Origin: Gossypium raimondii
Lineage: Eukaryota > Streptophyta > Magnoliopsida > Malvales > Malvaceae
Direction: 5' to 3'
Length of the DNA: 64,000 nt
Assembly: GCF_025698545.1 (NCBI RefSeq)
Contig: NC_068570.1
Coordinates: 51,541,924-51,605,923 of the forward strand
Shown: piece after piece, positions 11,520 through 22,376 of the stretch
How the letters are laid out: each line of letters begins with the position of its first letter
Numbering within the stretch: position 1 is the stretch's first letter
Notes under the pieces: generated by a model
Seen by the model: only the letters and a program-made list of their open reading frames with translations
The model's database searches: none
Told to the model about the DNA's origin: nothing
Translations under genes and position numbers: made by a program

Positions 11520-11780
11520 AGTAGCCGTTGCTATTGTTCACGCGCGGGCAAAACGCATCCCCAAGGGAGCGCTTAAGTGGCAGGAAAACGCACCCTTGAG
11601 GGAGCAATTTCTGTCCACGTAGGCAAAACGTTTCCTCAGGGACGCTTTTTTCTACCACGTCCCTTGACATCGCGCTGACGACGCGCTTTCGGGGAATTGG
11701 GCTATTCCAGTAAATAATTATATACCGGGCCCATTTCGGTAAATTTTTTTAAAAAAATAACTTTTATATGTAATTTGCCC
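11520..11780. repeat. Right terminal inverted repeat region of MULE copy 1
   Basis: It consists of modules resembling the termini of copy 2: GCGCGGGCAAAACGC, a GTCCACGTAGG segment, an AAAACGTTTCCTCAGGGACG segment, then CGGGGAATTGGGC and terminal TTTGCCC at 11,780. The partner repeat is outside the window. Confidence 0.75.
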
Positions 11781-13243
11781 ATAAGTTGGCCACTAGAATA
11801 TTTATTACGTCAAGTACTTAATTAAAACATTTTACATAAAAATGATACTTTAAAGAGGAAAAGAAAAAAAAAGAAAGTGTAAGCAAAGGACTCGGTCCAA
11901 CCGGTGAACAGTCAAAGAGAGATAAGATCTAAAATGTGGGGTGTAGGCCAAGTAAAGACCAAGACAGTAATTGGGCAACAAAAGGGAAAGCAAGGCACTG
12001 ACTGCTGAATCAGGTCACCGGTAATAACAGAGCCGGGCCGTCAAATTCGTTGACTTGGCTTGGAGCTCCTCTTACCTCTCATTTTTATTTTAATCACGTG
12101 GAACGCGCCGCATCCTTCGGGACGGTGGATTTCTTTCTCCATTTGCCTTTTTTGCCTCTTGATTTAAAGGAAAATAAAAGTAATAGTCAAACACTTTGTT
12201 GACCAAATTGTAGACGAAACCTCTTTTTTCTTTCTAAAACGTTCAACAACTCCATATTTTCCGTCCTAGCCCGATTCACACTGGAACCCCCCCCCTCTCT
12301 CTCCATGTTTTACCTTTTTAATTTACATATTGAAATTCAAAATTAATATTTAACATAATATTACATGAACTAAACATTTTCAATTTCAAACAACATGGGA
12401 TAAGAATGTATTTTCATATATTAATTTACTGCATTCTTTCAAAATAAAAAATAAAAATACTGGTGTTTTTTATAGAAAAATCTCAAAGTGAGAATCAAAT
12501 AAATCTTTTATGATAAATTAAGAAAGGAAATTGTAAAGGTTAAACTATGCTCAAGTCCTTATACTCTCTGTATATATGAAATTTAGTTATCCTACTTTTA
12601 TTTCAAAGAATTTAGCCCTTTTACTTTTCAAGTTTATTACACCATTTTTCTTGTTACATTGCTATCAAGTGCATATCTGTTTATTCCAAAATGACACACC
12701 TATAAACAATTGAACTTAAGTTTTAAAATTTGAAAAGTAAAGAGACTAAATTCTTGAAAGTAAAAATAGAAAGATTGAATTCCAAATCTACAAAAATGTA
12801 GGGACTTAGAGCATATTTTAACCAAAAGTAAAATCTAAAGTTACTGCTAATAGTGAAAAGCAGAAGGGATTAAAAAAAGTTACTGAAGCGTAGGTAATTT
12901 GGTCAATGGCGATGGCCCCAAAAGGGTAACGAGGCCATTAGAAAAGGGGGGGAAGGTGGGGCCAAAAGCCAGTTGTCAATCGACTAAACATCTTACATAA
13001 TAATATTAAAAAAGAATCCCATAAAAGAAAATAATAGTAATAATAAATTCCGAAAAATCCAATATTGGTCCAAGGTCCACACCCAATTTATAGGCGATCC
13101 CATAGCACCGGTAAAGGACTAGTCGCACTTGACAAACGCCCATATTTACACCCATTTCTCTCTTTCAACGCCATCTTTGCTCCATTTTCTCTTCTCTTCT
13201 CTTTCTTTCGTTTCTCCTGTCTTTCTTCTTCTTCTTCTTTTTT
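11781..13243 (+). promoter_or_regulatory. Upstream region of the WRKY gene with W-box cluster
   Basis: The 1.46 kb between the MULE terminus and the WRKY start contains W-box cores TTGAC(C/T) or the complement at about 11,910-11,915 (AGTCAA), 12,050-12,055 (TTGACT), 12,185-12,190 (AGTCAA) and 12,199-12,204 (TTGACC). Group IIb WRKY genes are often controlled by WRKY proteins, so auto- or cross-regulation is a reasonable inference. A TTTATAGG TATA-like box lies near 13,086. The leader just before the ATG is rich in pyrimidines (about 13,165-13,243). A MITE occupies 12,538-12,823. Confidence 0.5.
12538..12823. mobile_element. MITE with imperfect terminal inverted repeats
   Basis: The left end GGTTAAACTATGCTCAAGTCC pairs with the right end reading, on the other strand, GGTTAAAATATGCTCTAAGTCC. 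The inverted similarity extends inward more than 60 bp (TTGAAATTTAG-like and AAGTAAAAATAG-like segments). The element is 286 bp and non-coding. A convincing target duplication is not visible. It sits about 420 bp upstream of the WRKY start codon. Confidence 0.7.
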
Positions 13244-15269
13244 ATGGACAAAGGATGTGGGCTTGCCCTTCATTCTCTATCTAATTTGTTTCCCGACAAT
13301 ACCAGTTCCAGTTCCAATTCCAGTACTAGGTTAAACCAGAATCCAAACATGTTTCACTTCCCTGTTTCCCTTCCTTGTTCCAGGGACGACCCCCATGACA
13401 GTGGCACCGGTACCTCCTCTGATGAGAATCGGCTCCCTGTTGATGAGCTTGACTTTTTCTCTGCCGCTACTGTCAATGTCAAGAAGGAGAGTTTTCATGC
13501 TGATTGTGCTCGGTTGGATGTTAATGTAAGAATAATGCATTTTTGGTCCTTACACATGCAATGATGCAACATATTACATTTAGACTGAATTGTTGTTGAT
13601 ATATATATATATAGGGGTTGAATCTTCTCACTGCTAACGCTGGAAGCGATCAATCAACGGTTGACGATGGGGTATCATCGGATGTGGACGATAAACGAGT
13701 CAAGAATGAGGTGGCGCAATTACAAGTGGAATTGAAACGTATGAATGCTGAAAACCAGAAGCTAAAAGACATGGTTAACGATGTCAGCAACAATTACAGT
13801 GCTCTCCAGATGCACCTCGTAACCTTAATGCAACAACATCAAAGACATGAGGTAAACAACCTTAATACTAGTGTTAGTAGTAGGAGTGATGATGTTTCAA
13901 AGGGTTCGGTTTTAAGTAGTAAATCTTTTGATATGGACATTCAGATTAATGAAGTGAAGGAACAAGAAGGGAGTCTGATTGTGCCTAGACAATTCATGGA
14001 TCTACGCCCATCGGGCATAGCTGAAACCGATCATGAGCCGTCTCATTCTTCCTCAGAAGAAAGAACGCCTTCAGGGTCGCCTCCCAACAACGTTCAAGTT
14101 ACATCACCTAAGGATTGTTTGAAAACCAAAAACCCAGTTTCTCAGTTGGATCAAGAGAGTTCTAGTTTCCGGGATGGTAAGAGAACAGGTAGGGAAGAAA
14201 GCCCAGAATCTGAAAACTTGGGTCGTAACAAACTCCAAAAGATGAATCCATCAAAGCCAATCGATCAAGCCACTGAGGCTACCATGAGAAAAGCTCGTGT
14301 TTCGGTTCGAGCTCGATCAGAGGCTCCCATGGTACGTGTGTGTGTATATATATGTATTTATATGTTACTGCTTTAATCTAGTATTCGTAAAAACTCGATC
14401 TCAAGTAAGTGATTGATGCAGATAAGCGACGGATGCCAATGGAGAAAATACGGACAAAAGATGGCGAAAGGGAATCCCTGTCCTCGAGCTTATTACCGAT
14501 GTACGATGGCAGTTGGTTGTCCTGTTAGGAAACAAGTATGTTTCAATCTTTCGTCTGTAACGCTATCGTGTTTTTATCTTAGATTTTCGAGGGTCGAAAC
14601 TGATTTTGTATACTTTTGGTGTGTGATTCCCAGGTTCAACGCTGCGCGGAAGATCGAACGATCTTGATAACCACTTACGAAGGCAACCATAATCACCCGC
14701 TTCCTCCAGCTGCAATGGCAATGGCGTCGACTACGGCCTCAGCGGCTACCATGTTGCTGTCGGGGTCGATGCATAGTGGGGATGGGATGATGAACCCGAA
14801 TTTGTTTCCAAGGGCAACGCTTCCATGTTCTTCAATGGCGACAATCTCAGCTTCTGCTCCATTCCCGACTGTAACATTAGACCTTACTCACTCACCCAAC
14901 GCTCTACAGTTCCAAAGACCGAACACACAATTCCATGTCTCATTTCCAGGCCAACCCCAAAACTCAACCTCAACATCAGCAACACAGTTTCCTCAAGTTT
15001 TTGGTCAAGCACTGTATAACCAATCAAAATTCTCAGGCTTACAGTTGTCTCAAGATATTGTGTCTTCTTCACAACTACAGCAGCCTCAGCAATCCACACT
15101 TGCTGACACAGTAAGTGCTGCCACGGCAGCTATCGCTAACGACCCGAGCTTCACCGCCGCCCTTGCCGCCGCCATCACCTCCATCATTGGCGGTGCTCAC
15201 CCAAATAGTAGCAGCAACACTTCCAACAACAATAACAACAATGGCAACACCGCAAACAGCAGACAATAG
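13244..15269 (+). CDS. WRKY transcription factor, group IIb (WRKY6/31/42 type)
   Basis: Four exons join in frame: 13,244-13,525, 13,615-14,331, 14,422-14,535, 14,634-15,269 (582 residues), all with GT-AG borders. The protein starts MDKGCGLAL, has the acidic LDFFS motif near residue 70, and a leucine-zipper-like coiled coil ([19 protein letters not shown], about 125-165). The WRKY domain has WRKYGQK at about 340-346 and zinc ligands C-X5-C-X23-H-X-H (C360, C366, H390, H392). The C-terminal Ala-rich segment ([15 protein letters not shown]) is typical of group IIb. The last intron lies directly before VQRC, the intron position typical of groups IIa and IIb. It should bind W-boxes (TTGACC/T) in the nucleus. 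Relatives WRKY6 and WRKY42 act in senescence, defence and phosphate transport control. All key residues are intact. Two MULE copies of one family lie 1.46 kb upstream and 0.35 kb downstream. Confidence 0.95.
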
Positions 15270-15612
15270 ATTAACACTCTCTTTTTTTAATCATTTTTTT
15301 CCTTTATTCACTTTTTCCATGTTTTTCATTTGGGGATGAGAAGGAGATTACATGTTTATAGTTTTTTTTTGTTCTTTGTTGTGGGAAGGATTAGAAGAAC
15401 AGGTAGACAAACTTCATTATTCTTTCTTATTATTGTTTGTTTCACTTTGAATAATTCTAATCAGTTTTTGAAGTGAATACACGAAATTCAAATTTTAAAC
15501 TTATTAATATCTCTTCTTAAAGACATTATATAAACTAATCCAACAATCTCCTCAAAGCATGAAACAAACAACCGATATTTTTTATATTATTAAAAATCAA
15601 GACAAAAACAAA

Positions 15613-15621
15613 GGAAAAACT
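15613..15621. repeat. 9-bp target-site duplication of MULE copy 2, left
   Basis: GGAAAAACT at 15,613-15,621 is identical to 22,368-22,376. A 9-bp duplication is the signature of Mutator-superfamily transposition. Confidence 0.93.
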
Positions 15622-15817
15622 GGGCAAAATACCAATAAAAGCACTTTTTTTTTAAATTATTGAAATGGTCCCGGTACAAAATTAATTATCGAAGTAACCT
15701 AATTCCCCGAAAATACATCCACGTCAGCGCGTTGTCAGATGACGAGGCAGGAAAACGCTTTCTCAAAGGAGCGCTTTGTCCACGTGGACAGAAAGCGCGC
15801 CCTCAAGGACGCATTTT
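15622..15817. repeat. Left terminal inverted repeat of MULE copy 2
   Basis: It is an imperfect inverse of 22,168-22,367, with matching modules in order: terminal GGGCAAAA, GAAATGG, TACAAAATTAATTA, TCCCCGAAAA, GACGAGGCAGGAAAACGC, GTCCACGTGGACAGAAAG, CGCGCCCTCAA. The module GTCCACGTGGAC is itself a palindrome containing a G-box (CACGTG). Confidence 0.88.
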
Positions 15818-15837
15818 GCTCGCGTCTCCTGCTATGG

Positions 15838-16090
15838 TTAGGGTTTGGGGTTTTTGGTTTAGGGTTTAGGGTTAGTATTTTGGAGTTTTAGGTTTAGGAT
15901 TTTAAAGAAAAAAATTAAATAAATAAGGGATTAGGGATTAGGGTTTATTAATTAAATTAATTATAAAATTTTTAAAATTGGATTAGGTTTCGTGTTTATG
16001 GTTTTTAAAGAAAAAATCAATTAAATTAAGGTTTAGGGTTGATTGAGTAAATTAATTAAAAATTTTAAAAAAATCAAATTAGGGTTTAGT
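15838..16090 (+). repeat. Degenerate telomere-like TTTAGGG tract inside the MULE
   Basis: Several AGGGTTTAGGG, TTAGGGATTAGGG and GGTTTAGGGTT units are scattered in an AT-rich background between the terminal repeat and the G-box array. The unit matches the plant telomere repeat in phase only over short runs. It is part of the MULE, not a chromosome end. Confidence 0.7.
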
Positions 16091-16103
16091 GTTAATTTAA
16101 AAT

Positions 16104-16512
16104 AGCTCCCACGTGGACGCTCTTTTGTTACAGTAACTCTTGAAAAAATAATTTCGAGAAGACGTTTCTGAGCAAATAGTGTCAAAAACACTTTAAGCAG
16201 GATGCTTTGTCAGCAAAAGTACTGAAAGAAGCTCCCACGTGGACGCGTTTTTGCTACAGTAGCTCTTCGAAATAGACATTTTCTGAGCAAATAGTGTCAA
16301 AAACACTTTAAGCAGGATGCTTTGTCAGCAAAAGTACTGAAAGAAGCTCCCACGTGGACACGCTTTTGCTACAGTAGCTCTTGAAAAAATAATTTCGAGT
16401 AGACATTTCTGAGCAAATAGAGTCAAAAACGCTTTAAGCAGGATGCTTTGTCAGTAAAAGTACTGAAAGAAGCTCCTTCGTGGACGCGTTTTTGCTACAG
16501 TAGCTCCTGTTT
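16104..16512. repeat. Subterminal tandem repeat with CCCACGTGGAC (G-box) core
   Basis: Units start at 16,104, 16,230, 16,345 and 16,471 with AGCTCC (lengths 126, 115, 126 and a partial last unit). Each has CCCACGTGGAC (CCTTCGTGGAC in the last), then TTGCTACAGTAGCTC, and each complete unit also TTTAAGCAGGATGCTTTGTC. The array ends about 95 bp upstream of the transposase start codon, so it may be its promoter or a transposase-binding array. Confidence 0.85.
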
Positions 16513-16606
16513 GGTCTGAAGCTATAAACGAGGCAAAACTTTTTCTTAGATTGCATAAGTTACAGCAAAAAAAATTTAGAGAGACTAAGAATGATAGAAA
16601 TTGAAG

Positions 16607-19465
16607 ATGAGTGAACGTATTAGTGTTGTTATTTACTATGATGGTGAGGTTCGTCACACCGAGAACGGTGTTATTTTTTTATTGGAGAATACAGTGCGAA
16701 TGGTTTTTAACCAGAACATAAATTTGACAGAACTTCGTAAAAGAATTAGGCATAAAATATTCGAAACGACGCCAATTAAAGTTCTGTCTATTACGTATCG
16801 ATTTTGTTCTTCTGTTGATCCTGTGACATATGACTCGTTCGACGTAAAAGGTCCTCGTAGCTTGGAGGCAATGATGCAGACTCATCTCGTTAGTGAAGCA
16901 CCATATATTGAGTTATATGTACAATTTATATCACCAAATGATGCACTTGCAACTGCTGTTCAAGAGGTATACACGACCCCTGCCCGACACTCGGTTAGTG
17001 GGTTACAAAATATGGAACAACCCATGTTTGGTAGCGGTATAGAATACACATCCCCTGCACGACACTCTGTCAGTGGATGGGACATGCACCTCGGTGGGTC
17101 GATGTTTGATGCTGAAAATACGTACTAGGGAACGACATCAACTTCTAGTGGTTGCCAATCTACATCCAATTGGGCACGTTATGAAACGCCCAGAAGAAGG
17201 GATGATGTACTCCCTACAACGTCCACCGGTGAGGGGACCTCGTACATTGCAGATGATGGTGGGCTAGAAGATGACTTTGATGTGGATCCACCTCGAGAGC
17301 CTGTGCCCGATGGTGCAAAAGTTTGATTATTTTTTGAATCGGAGTCTATTCCAACCGAACCTGAAGATGTAGAAGGGGGTTCAGATGAAGAAGAATATCC
17401 AAGATTCAGGGCATACTCACCTCCAGCCCACATGCATAATGTCGATCTGTCTGTAGATGATGTGTTGGAGTTTCTAGATCTACCACACAGGTTGCGTGAT
17501 CTTACAAGTTCGCTACTGGATTCGGGTGAATTTGAAGTTGATAATGAGTTTTCCAACAAGGATAGTTTTATTGGTGCATTGAAACAATATAGCATCAATA
17601 ACGACGTTAACTACCACGTGGTTAAATCTAAAGCTGATAAGTTTAAGGCGAAGTGTGCAGTGCAAGACGGTACATATTCATGGAAAATCTACACCTCGTT
17701 GAGGAAAAGGACAGGGTAGTGGGAGATAAAAAAGTACAAAGGTCCACATACATATGTTGCAGGTACATTATTTAGAGTTTTTGAATAATACTGTTATTAT
17801 GTAATCTTGCATTATTTAATGTACTCCGCTGATAGGTATTTCACAAGATCATCCCAAGATGGATTCAGCTATGTTAGCTAACTTGATACTACCCACGGTG
17901 AAGGCAGATCCGAGGACTTCAGTGCCAGTCTTAATTGTCAATATTTGTAATCAAATGGGGTACACGCCCTCTTACCGCAAGGCTCAGATAGCTAAGCAGA
18001 AGGCGTTGGAAAAGATGTATAGTGGGTGGGACGCTTCATATAATGAAATATGGCAATGGTGTCAAGTGCTACAGAGATACGTCCCAGGTTACAACAGACC
18101 TTGAAATGGAACATGCGTACTACAACGGTCGATTGCTACGTGGATGCCAAGTGTTTAAACGCCTGTTTTGGACCTTTAAGCAATACCAAAACATATTTTC
18201 ATACTGCAAGCCATTGGTACAAATTGACGGTACCTTTATTTTTTGTATATATACCCATCGGCTATTGCTAGCAGTGGCATAGGATGACAGTGGGAGAATT
18301 CTTCCAATTGCGTTTGCAATAACACCGGGAAAGTCAGCTGATGACTAAGATTTCTTTCTATGTAGGTTAAGGAGGCATGTATGCCCCCAACTTGATATCT
18401 GTGTTATTTCAGATCAGGGCACCGAAATACTAGCTACAAGCTTATGGCAGAGCACACACCATCGGTATTGCCTAAGGAACGTTGCTTCCAACTCTACAAG
18501 CAATATCCATTTAAGAGTGAACAACAACAAGTGACCAACATGGGTATTTAGTCTCTATTAATATAATTTTGTTTGTCATTTTGAATTTATTCTAAATGAA
18601 AGAGTGGTATGTAATATTTACTATGAACTTATATTGGCAGGGTATGAAATAAATAAAGACCGTTTTTATGAGATGTTGGCAGTTTTGCGTTCAATTAACA
18701 GGAAGGCGTGGACTACCTTTGTAATATACCTTTTTAATAGTGGGCACAAGCATACGACGGCAGCCTACGATATGGTCATATGACATCAGACCTAGCTGAA
18801 TGCATAAATTCTGTTCTAAAAGGAACATGCCATCTACCGATAACATCGGTTGTGCGAGAGACATATTTTCGTTTAGCGGTGCTATTTCCAAAGCTAGCAG
18901 TGAGTTATGCAGGCCAGATGCAGGGAGGCCATGTATGGTGCAATAAGGTAGTGCAAGAAATTAACAAGGCCAGGGCACGGGTAAACCTATGCACACAGTG
19001 TGTCACGATCAAGACAACTTGTGGTTTCGCGTGATAGAGTTTGACAGACCGCACCAAGGTGTTATTGGTGGATAATATCGTGTACACTTGCGAAATAGGA
19101 CTTGTGACTGTGGGATGTTTGACGCACTTCGTTATTCATGCGCTCATGTAATTGCAGTTTGTCAGAATCTCCGTCTGGATCCAATGAGCTATGTCGACGA
19201 AGTGTACAAATTAGAAAACATGTACAACGTCTGGAGACACGTATTCCAACCGGTCCCAGATGAACGTAAGTGGCCGTCTGTATCGCTTGATCTCTTTAAG
19301 TTGTTATCGGATAGAGAATTGCGTCGCAAACCAAAGGGGCGACCTTGCTCGACTAGAATACGTAACAATATGGATATCCAAAAAATAACCAGTCAACAGA
19401 AGTTGTGCGGATGGTGTAGGTACCCAAGCCATACAAGCCGATCATGCCCAAATTGCAATAGTTGA
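16607..19465 (+). pseudogene. mudrA-like MULE transposase, degenerate
   Basis: From the ATG at 16,607 the frame begins MSERISVVIYYDGE, an N-terminal PB1-like region common in plant MULE proteins. The Mutator DNA-binding domain follows (about 17,540-17,760, FSNKDSFIGALKQYSI). In-frame stops occur at 17,126, 17,324 and 17,717. Two probable introns remain (17,763-17,835; about 18,544-18,641). The catalytic domain is split by a frameshift near 18,090 and a stop at 18,281; the LVQIDGTF and VISDQGT boxes with candidate catalytic Asp are legible. A SWIM zinc finger (CDCGMFDALRYSCAH, about 19,105-19,150) and a C-terminal zinc knuckle (CGWC...HTSRSCPNC, to 19,465) close the gene. Confidence 0.9.
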
Positions 19466-19689
19466 ACGTTATTGTAACAAACTTTGTATTATTTATATTT
19501 TTTCAATCAAATAATATAGAAAGATTCAGAATATTGACTTATTTAAAAGAAAATCTATTTTATTAAAAATATTAAATTAAATTACAATTACTTTATTCAA
19601 AACAACGTTTTATTTTATTAAATGAAATAATATAGAAATAATATGTCAGAATTTCAATTTTATTACATCATATAATATCAAAATATTTA

Positions 19690-21867
19690 AAATGTTTGTA
19701 CAAATATATTAAAATAAAAATCAATCTCTGTGCCCACCAGATTCAATGCTACATGGCAGTCATCGATAGTTACGCATTGAATTCCTCCTTTGTCCAGCTT
19801 TCGACAGGGGTTGTGGTTGCTCCGGCGAGGATTCTGGTTCCTCTGGCAGGGGATCTGGTTGTCGGTGTTGTGACAATGAGCCACATTGATAGAATAGTGA
19901 TTGTGGAGGTGTTTGCATCACAAACGGCGAAGCTTTTTGAAACCTATACGGTGATGGGGATTGGTAAAAAAAAGAGCTCCCCGACGGCCCCTCCTGCGAT
20001 TTCTCGTACGACGGTGGCATATACATCGGCGGTCTACTCAGCATAATCGAATATGGAAATGAACCGGGCCATGGACTCTAACCTGGCACAGGAGTAGAAA
20101 AAGGAAACATATAAGGGTTAGGATACATAAAACGGCTAGCATACGCACCTGACATCATCTGAAAAGGTTATGCTATAGGTGTCGTCGGTTGAAGTGTTGG
20201 GCCCGATGACTGTGTGGGTGCTGTTGCTGGGCCTGGTGATGGGACGGGTGATTGTGAAGAGTCTGCGTCGCCGTCCCTTTTTCTTGGATTTAAAGGGCCA
20301 CATCGTTCCCTTTCGACACGCAATTGTCGCTGCCTCTACTTTGCCGACAGTAAATACGGTTTGCCATAGATCCTAAATCATGGCATGTATTCCGGCACGC
20401 ATGCTAACTCTGGAACGATTATCAATTCTCGTGTAGGTATATAATCATACTGATCTTCCCACATTTGGATGTAGTGTGACCAGAATCTCGGTCAATCTGT
20501 ATGCAATTGCCGTAGGTTAATTTTGTGATGATCATCTAACACTTCAGGTGCCACGGGAATCGGTTATCGAAATCTAAATTGCCGTAATACTCTGTCTGAC
20601 TGGTGCATCTTCACGGTCGCAAAGTTGACCAATGAGACTTTTACATGCCAAGCGTTTGGATTTTGGAAGTACTCATCCGGAATTCCTGCCCGAATTACCG
20701 GATCCTCGTATGGTGTCCATTGAAACTATATGAACATGATGGAAATATTAGTTATATACATAATACATAATACTAAATACTAAATACTAAATAGCAATTG
20801 ACTATATCATGATGGAAATATCTATTTTATTTAATACTTGCTTGTGCTTCCGACCGTTGGTCTAATAGAAGCCGTGTATCTTCAAGAGAGGTAGGTAATT
20901 GAGCATAACTTGCCGAATAGTTCCACCTAATTAAATAAATTTTTAGCATACGATTATATTTTAAATCTATGTAATAATTGTATAATCTAATATAAAATTT
21001 ACCCCGTTATGAGTGAGAATGTATATGGGTGGTCCACTCGAGGACGTAAAAATGGAAAGCGAAATCATGTCTATGACTGCAGTAGTGATAGGCAACCTCT
21101 GATTTTCGCTTTATTAGGTTGCGTCGCCCCGCACATCTCCCGGTACAATGTTGCCAACACGGCAGACCCCCAACTAAATTCACCAGCTACTCTAAAATCA
21201 ACTAGTTTCAGCAGTCATCTTAGATGTACAAGGTTCCGTGACAAGTCTGGCATCAGATAACCTCCAATTATCTAAATAATGTATGCCCGAGCATATCGGA
21301 TTCTTTCTATCTCGGTAGAATCATCATCCGGCTCTGAGAATGTGTCTCGTAGCCAACCCATCTCGATCCGACCTTTGTTAATATTGCCCGAAATAGCTCC
21401 CAAAAGCTCGTAGCATACAGCTACCCAATCACCAGATTGAACAGACCCGGTGACTGCATACCCGTCCACTGGCAATTCCAATTGTAAATTTATGTCTTCC
21501 AAAGTGATAGTGCATTCTCCACATGGAAGATGAAATGTGTGCGTCTCGAGTCTCTACCTCTCAATCAACGCACTGATGAGTTTCGGGTCCAACTTGCATC
21601 CCCGGCCTATCGTCGCCACGTGCCAAAAACCAGTTTCTCGTAGGTAATTCTCTACCAACGGTGATGGAGGACCATGCATATTACGAATATAGCATTGCAA
21701 TATCCGATCTACAGACTTTTATAAGAAATAATAACATAAAAATTATTTAAAATTGCATAAATCAAAAAAATCTTAAATAATATTTAAAAACTAAATTTAA
21801 CACTTACCATTTTCATTTGTTCGACGGATATGTGCTTGTTATCGAGACGAATTAATTCTCCGGCCAT
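19690..21867 (-). pseudogene. PMD (plant mobile domain) gene of MULE copy 2
   Basis: The start codon at 21,867 opens the short first exon (MAGELIRLDNKHISVEQMKM, to about 21,808). Exon 2 begins near 21,716 and contains the PMD core, part of which is open at 21,272-21,502 (NLQLELPVDGYAVTGSVQSGDW, in pieces, then RIRYARAYII). Further segments follow at 21,060-21,260 and 20,360-20,920, and the C-terminus (19,760-20,240) is Pro/Gln/Ser-rich with a basic end. Stops and frame changes occur in several exons. It is transcribed toward the transposase and shares its element. It is homologous to the fragment in copy 1. Confidence 0.8.
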
Positions 21868-22167
21868 TGCTAACACGATCAAATTTTTATGATTTAAAAA
21901 AATTCAAAAAAATAAAATTAAAGCTTTTTTAAAAATAATTAAAATATTAAAGCTTTTTTTAAGAGGAACTTGAAAGGAATTTGAGAGAATATTGGAGAGG
22001 AATTTGAGAGAAATTGAGAGAAATGATTTAGGTGTGAAAAAAATGAAAGGGGGTTTTATAGTTTTTTTTACCGTTAGGGGGTCACCAACGGTCAAAACAG
22101 TAGTCATTGCTACTGTTCACGCGCGGGCAAAACGCTTCCTCAAGGAAGCGCTTTGTCCACGTGGACT

Positions 22168-22367
22168 AAAAACGTGTCTTTGAGGGCGCGCTTTCTGTCC
22201 ACGTGGATGAAGCGCTTCCTTGAGGAAGCGTTTTCCTGCCTCGTCACCTAACAGCACGCTGATGTGGACACGTTTTCGGGGAAATAGGGTCATTCTGGTA
22301 ATTAATTTTGTACTGTGCCCATTTCAGTAATTTTTTTAAAAAAAGGGCTTTTATTTGTTTTTTGCCC
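22168..22367. repeat. Right terminal inverted repeat of MULE copy 2
   Basis: It is the inverse partner of 15,622-15,817. Inside it, GAAGCGCTTCCTTGAGGAAG forms its own short hairpin, and GTCCACGTGG motifs occur twice. Confidence 0.88.
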
Positions 22368-22376
22368 GGAAAAACT
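22368..22376. repeat. 9-bp target-site duplication of MULE copy 2, right
   Basis: GGAAAAACT, identical to 15,613-15,621. Confidence 0.93.

Larger units (their letters stand above)
1..11780. mobile_element. Mutator-like element, copy 1 (left end outside window, split by a nested retrotransposon)
   Basis: Positions 1-824 and 10,482-11,780 together align, in order and orientation, with about 20,250-22,367 of the complete MULE (copy 2) further right. The right terminus ends in TTTGCCC at 11,780, matching the terminus of copy 2 at 22,367, and the 11,520-11,780 stretch carries the same terminal-repeat modules (GCGC-rich, GTCCACGT, CCCGAAA-type). The left terminus and the transposase half lie outside the window. 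The two pieces are separated by a Ty3/gypsy element (825-10,481) with a 5-bp target duplication. Only the PMD-gene half is present here, and it is degenerate. Confidence 0.85.
15622..22367. mobile_element. Complete Mutator-like element, copy 2 (mudrA-like + PMD gene)
   Basis: The 6,746-bp element begins GGGCAAAA and ends TTTTGCCC, has about 200-bp terminal inverted repeats (15,622-15,817 and 22,168-22,367) and a perfect 9-bp target duplication. It carries a transposase gene on the plus strand (16,607-19,465) and a PMD gene on the minus strand (about 19,700-21,867), transcribed toward each other. Both are broken, so it could only be moved in trans. The left subterminal region holds telomere-like and G-box-bearing tandem repeats. 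Confidence 0.93.

Noticed and set aside
14884..15266. Minus-strand frames under the WRKY last exon
   Set aside because: Antisense shadows of the WRKY C-terminal coding sequence, with low-complexity Gly/Val composition.
15838..16090. Chromosome end or true telomere
   Set aside because: Degenerate short units within a MULE bounded by terminal repeats and a target duplication.
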